Shown piece after piece: positions 59,778 through 64,000 of a stretch of DNA of 64,000 nt. Below the pieces are notes generated by a model that saw only the letters and a list, made by a program, of their open reading frames with translations, ran no database searches and was not told where the DNA came from. The position numbers and the translations under genes were made by a program. How positions within the stretch are numbered: the stretch's first letter is position 1; each line of letters starts with the position of its first letter. This stretch comes from Calamus simplicifolius (Eukaryota > Streptophyta > Magnoliopsida > Arecales > Arecaceae). Location: positions 277,821-341,820 of the forward strand of contig UESW01004010.1 of the NCBI GenBank assembly GCA_900491605.1, written 5' to 3'.

Positions 59778-60494
59778 ATGAATCTTAATCAAGAAAATAA
59801 TCCATCACGTCAATTGAAGGAGTACTTCGCCCCTTCACAATATACATATTCACCATACATACAAGTACCCCCAGTAGAGGCTGTTCAATATGAAATTAAG
59901 TCCAGTATAATCCAAATGTTACCAGCTTTTCATGGATTTACAAATGAAGATCCCTATAAACACTTAGATGAATTCTTAGAAATTTGCTCAACTGTCAAGA
60001 TTCAAAATTTCTCCGATGAGGCACTTAGGCTTAAGTTGTTTCTTTCTCCCTAAAAGATAGAGCCAAGTATTGGTTAAATTCACTAGACATTATAATTTCA
60101 ACTTGGGACCAACTTCAGAGGGAATTTCTTAAGAAATACTTTCCTATAGGAAAAACGAATCAAATTAGAAAAGCCATAACCAATTTTTCTCGGTTAGAGG
60201 AAGAAATGTTTCATGAAATGTGGGAGAGATTAAAAGAATTAACTAGGAAATGTCCGCACAATGCAATACCTAAATGGCAGTTAGTTCAATGCTTTTATGA
60301 TGGATTGTCAGAAAAGCATTGACAAATGGTGGATGCCTCATGTGGAGGAACATTTATGCTAAAAAATGTACATGAGGCATGGCAGCTTTTTGAAACTCTA
60401 AGTGAAAATTCCTGGTACCACATGTATGCTGCCTATAGAGATCCTCCCATAGAACCTAAGAGAGGGGGAATATACAATATAGGTCAGTCTATAG
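59778..60494 (+). pseudogene. Gypsy gag, part before the hAT-like insertion
   Basis: Starts MNLNQENNPSRQLKEYFAPS. The retrotransposon gag domain is clear: 'MLPAFHGFTNEDPYKHLDEF' (about 59925-59985), then in a shifted frame 'AKYWLNSL' and 'WDQLQREFLKKYFPIGK', then 'WQLVQCFYDGL' and 'MVDASCGGTFMLKN'. A frameshift lies near 60048, and a TGA at 60320-60322 falls where the family has an Arg codon (CGA-to-TGA type change). The frame then runs into the hAT-like element at 60495. Confidence 0.87.
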
Positions 60495-62590
60495 TAGAGG
60501 TGGGCACTGGGCTGTGCCGCCCATGGCACGGCACGGCCCAGGCCCAGATGGGCCGTGCCAGGCACGGCTTGGTATTGCTACAGTACCGGGCCGTGCCGGG
60601 CTCAGAAAATTTTTTCTGTTGGCCCAGCATGGCACGGCCCATGATGGACCTGGGCCGGCCAGCCGTGCCGTGCCGGCATGGCCCACCTGGGGCCTGGCCC
60701 GTGCACGGCTCAAATAAAAAAAATTATAAAAAAATATTTTTTTTGATAAATTAAAAAATTATTAGAAATAAAAAAATTTATTAATATAAAGCCACCTTAA
60801 TGGTGGGGGGTTTGGCATAGACCCCTAGTAGTTTATTAATTTAAAATCAAAATAGTACAGAAGGAGGGGGGCTCAGCCTGACCTCCAGAACATAATACAA
60901 TAAGTAAAGAGAAAAAAATAGAAAGATTGCAACCATCGATCATCACCGATCGGATGGATCGCAACCGTCGGATCGATCATTGCCGATCGGGATCATGGCA
61001 TGGATCGATCGCAACCGTCAGATCATCTCCGATCGGATGGATCGCAACCGTTGGATCGATCATCGCCGATCGGGATCATGGCTTGGATCGATCGCAACCA
61101 TCGGATCATCTTCGATCCGATTGATCGCAATGGTCGGATCGATAATCGCCAATCGAGATCATGGATTGGATCGATCGCAACAATTGGATCGTCTCTGATC
61201 GGATGGATCGCAACCATCAGATCAATCATCGCCGATCGGGATCATGGCTTGGATCGATCACAACCGTCGAATCGTCTCTGATCGGATCGATCGCAACCGT
61301 CGGATCGATCATCGCCGATCAGGTTCATGGCTTGGATCGATCGCAATCGTTGGATCATCGCCGATCGGATGGATCGCAACTATCGGATCGATGATCCTCG
61401 ATTGGGATCATGGGTTGGATCGATCGCAATAGTCGGATCGTCTCCGATCGAATTGATCACAACGGTCCAATCGATCATCATCGATCAGGATCATGGCTTG
61501 GATCGATCGCAACCATCGGATCATCGCCGATCGGATAGATCACAACTATCGGATTGATCATCCCCGATCGGGATCATGGCTTGGATCGATCACAACCGTC
61601 AGATCGTCTCCGATCGGATTGATCGCAATGGTCCGATCGATCATTGTCGATCGGGATCATGGCTTGGATCGATTGCAACCATCGGATCATCGCCGATCGG
61701 ATGGATCGCAACTGTCAGATCGATCATCCCCGATCAGGATCATGGTTTGGATCGATCGCAACCGTCGGATCGTCTCCGATTGGATCGATCGCAACGGTCC
61801 GATCGATCATCACCAATCGGGATCATGGCTTGGATCGATCGCAACCATCGGATCATCGCCTATCGGATGGATTGCAACCATCGGATCGATCATCGCCGAT
61901 CAGGATCATGGCTTGGATCGATCGCAACCATCGGATCATCTCCGATCAGATTGATCGCAACTGTCTGATCGATCATCGCCGATCAGGATCATGGCTTGGA
62001 TCGATCGCAACCGTCGGATCGTCTCTGATCGGATGGATCGCAACTGTTGGATTGATCATCGCCGATTGGGATCATGGCTTGGATCAATCACAACCGTCAG
62101 ATCGTCTTCGATCGGATTGATCGCAATGGTATGATCAATCATCGTCGATCGGGATCATGGCTTGGATCGATTGCAACCGTCAGATCATCGCCGATCGGAT
62201 GGATCGCAACTATCGGATCGATCATCCCCGATCGGGATTATGGCTTGGATTGATCGCAACCATCGGATCGTCTCCGATCGGATTGATCGCAACCGTCGGA
62301 TCGATCATCACCGATCGGGATCATGGCATGGATCGATCGCAACCGTCGAATCATCTCCGATCGGATCGATCGCAATTGTCGGATCCATCATCGCCGATCG
62401 GGATCATGGCTTTGATCAGCTGGCTGGTGCCGAATTTGATTTTTTTTTACTGGGTCGTGCCTGGCACGGCCCATTCCATGCCTGGCATGGCCCATTTGTT
62501 AATGGGCCATTCCAGGCACGACACGGCAATTTTCCTGGCACGATGGGCCTGGGCCGTGCCGTGCCAGGCACAACCCAGCGCCCATGCCTA
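60495..62590. mobile_element. hAT-like non-autonomous element carrying a satellite-like array, 2,096 bp
   Basis: Flanked by an exact 8-bp duplication GTCTATAG (60487-60494 and 62591-62598). The ends TAGAGGTGGGCACTGGGCTG and, reverse-complemented, TAGGCATGGGCGCTGGGTTG form TIRs. GC-rich arms (60495-60715 and 62445-62590) built from GGCACGGCCC-type motifs pair imperfectly over about 100 bp. The length of duplication and the TAG..GTGGGC ends fit the hAT superfamily. The interior is AT-rich for 200 bp and then entirely the 83-bp array. No transposase. The interrupted gag frame continues in the same frame on the far side, so insertion was clean. Confidence 0.88.
60926..62415. repeat. 83-bp tandem array, about 18 units
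   Basis: The landmark GATCATGG recurs (with point changes) from 60991 to 62402 in 17 steps that sum to exactly 1,411 bp, that is 17 x 83, so units differ by substitutions but not in length. Each unit is itself a diverged dimer: two halves each holding GATCGCAACCRTCGGATC and a CGATCGG block. The array is very rich in GATC and CGATCG. Because 83 is not a multiple of 3 and stops are rare, all three forward frames show long overlapping repetitive open stretches. Confidence 0.95.
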
Positions 62591-63170
62591 GTCTATAGAC
62601 ATCTCTATCAAAATTGATGAACTATCCCAAAAATTTGATCAAATTCTACAAGTTGGAAACACCTCTTCCCCATCTACTCAATTACATGATACTTGTATAA
62701 TCTGTTCGAGTCCGACCCATTCTATAGGTGAATGTCCAGCCGCATACCAATTTCCTGAGCTTATTCAAGAGCAAGCCTACCCAGCCCAAACCCGAATGGC
62801 TCCTAAACCAGGAAATGATCTATATTCGAATACTTACAATCCTACCTGGAAAATCACCCAAATTTTTCATGGAAACCCCAACCTATCATCACTTCAACAT
62901 GAATTAGGCCTAACCATCAGGAGACCCAATTTAGAAGCATGTCGTATTCCTAATATCCAAGTGCTCATCAACATTCACTAAATAATTATGATCCTACTTT
63001 CGAAGAGAAGGTGTTACAAGCATTGAAAGGGCTAGAAATGAATACTCAACTTCTTCACTCACACACACAATCCATTACAAAACTAGAAACCCAAATAGGT
63101 CAACTAGCCACAGCATTCAATGAAAGAGAATGGGATAAGCTACCGAGTCAGCCCGAAGCTAACCCTAGGA
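62591..63170 (+). pseudogene. Gypsy gag, part after the hAT-like insertion
   Basis: After the second duplication copy the gag continues with a short acidic stretch and one CCHC-type zinc knuckle, CIICSSPTHSIGEC (about 62694-62735), then a Pro/Asn-rich tail. A frameshift near 62960 leads into the frame that starts at 63011, which holds a heptad-like region (LEMNTQLLHSHTQSITKLET) typical of the gag C-terminus in this branch. Confidence 0.8.
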
Positions 63171-64000
63171 ACCTAAACATCCAAGGATCCAAACAAGGAG
63201 CCCAGATTAACCAACTAAGTGTCATTCATACATTAAAATCTAGAAAACAAATAGATAATCAGATGGATACACATGAAGAAGAAGAATTAGAAGTCCCACT
63301 ACTTGAACAACTTATTGAGCTGGATCAGCCCGAAATACCTGAGGCATCAGAGTCTAATATAATGCCTAACCCACCAGCTGAGCCCATGTCAGAAGAAGAT
63401 AAACAAAAAATTAGGGTTATAGCACCATTCTCAAATAGACTTAAGTCCAACCAAAATTTAGCCCAATTCGATAAGATTTTAGAGATCTTTAAGCAAGTTA
63501 AAGTGAACATCCCCTTACTGGATATGATCCAACAAGTCCCACCCTATGCCAAATTCATTAAGGATCTATCTACCAAAAAGAAGACCATCAATGTACCCAA
63601 GAAAGCCTTTCTGGCGGCCAGTGTAAGCTCTTATCTATCAAACCATATGCCAGTAAAATACAAAGATTCAGGATCACCCACTATTTCATGCATTATGGGG
63701 AACACCCTCATAAATAGGGCTCTATTAGACTTAGGAGCATGTGTTAATATATTCCATACTCTGTATATGAGCAACTAGGGTTAGGAGAACTAAAGCCTAC
63801 GAAAATGATCCTACAACTAGCTGATCACTCTTTGAAAGTACCCAAGGGAATAGTAGAGGATGTATTGATCAAAGTTGGTAACTTTATCTACCCATTGGAC
63901 TTTGTGATTTTAGAAACTGAACCGATGACAAACCCAAAAAGCCACATCCCAATGATTTTAGGTAGACCATTTTTGGCCACATCTAATGCCCTAATTAATT
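63171..64000 (+). pseudogene. Gypsy protease region, cut by the window edge
   Basis: A Glu/Pro-rich linker is followed by 'PPYAKFIKDLSTKKK' (about 63540-63585) and the retropepsin region: 'LLDLGACVN' (about 63720-63750, family LDLGASVN, where the catalytic Asp is the D of this motif), then after a frameshift near 63750-63755 'QLADHSLKVPKGIVEDVLIKV' and 'IPMILGRPFLATSNALI' up to 64000. RT and integrase would follow outside the window. Frameshifts make it non-functional. Confidence 0.85.

Larger units (their letters stand above)
57480..64000 (+). mobile_element. Athila/Tat-like Gypsy retrotransposon, 5' part, running off the window
   Basis: Order: LTR (about 57480-58475), PBS (58481-58498), an unusually long untranslated leader (58499-59777), gag (59778-about 63150, split by a hAT-like insertion at 60495-62590), and the protease region to the right edge. 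Gag sequence and the PBS type place it in the non-chromoviral plant Gypsy branch (Athila/Tat). It abuts the broken RT of the Copia element, which suggests insertion into it; the other junction lies outside the window. Confidence 0.8.

Noticed and set aside
60926..62415. CRISPR array
   Set aside because: The 83-bp units are head-to-tail without unique spacers, and they sit inside a plant transposon.

Overview
The window looks like nuclear DNA of a flowering plant. It has intron-bearing and intronless plant genes (a pectin-degrading polygalacturonase, a PLS-class PPR protein, an ABCG half-transporter, a plastid-type membrane protein) set in a dense, layered mass of plant transposable elements. 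The GC-rich single-exon ABCG gene, multi-kilobase introns, a Sirevirus-type Copia element and an Athila/Tat-type Gypsy element suggest a monocot, possibly a palm. The species is inference only. No bacterial-style operon, CRISPR array, rRNA or convincing tRNA was seen.

Layout. 1-1754 is the decayed 3' end of a LINE running off the left edge. 1.8-10.9 kb is AT-rich and gene-free, with an LTR fragment, old duplications and a degenerate hAT-like MITE. 10.9-14.2 kb is a minus-strand LTR retroelement bracketed by a 5-bp CCAAT duplication; it carries a broken gag, several GC-rich minisatellites and one end of a PIF/Harbinger-like element. 14.3-15.2 kb is a short Mutator-like element with an exact 9-bp target duplication. 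16.0-17.8 kb is an ABCG10-like gene whose frame is broken three times. 17.8-24.7 kb has no recognisable gene but holds a 589-bp TRIM-like retroelement. 24.7-27.8 kb is an eight-exon polygalacturonase; 29.3-31.7 kb (minus) is an intact 799-aa PPR gene. 32.1-39.6 kb is a small TIR element interrupted by a 6.7-kb Mutator-like element (MULE). That MULE encodes a decayed MURA/FAR1-type transposase followed by an OTU-protease-like region and, on the other strand, a plant-mobile-domain (PMD) gene. 39.9-40.8 kb is a foldback element. 42.0-50.8 kb (minus) is a five-exon gene for a probable plastid multi-pass membrane protein. 52.2 kb to the right edge is a nest: a Sirevirus-like Copia element, apparently interrupted by an Athila/Tat-like Gypsy element, whose gag is cleanly interrupted by a 2.1-kb hAT-like element that carries 18 units of an 83-bp repeat without a single length change.

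The four host genes are functionally unrelated and there is no sign that they act together: cell-wall pectin hydrolysis (polygalacturonase), organelle RNA processing (PPR), membrane export (ABCG) and an unassigned plastid membrane function. The main biological interest is the transposon biology: a MULE family with a protease domain, a PMD partner and a matching non-autonomous derivative, and a hAT-like element that has become the carrier of a satellite-like array.
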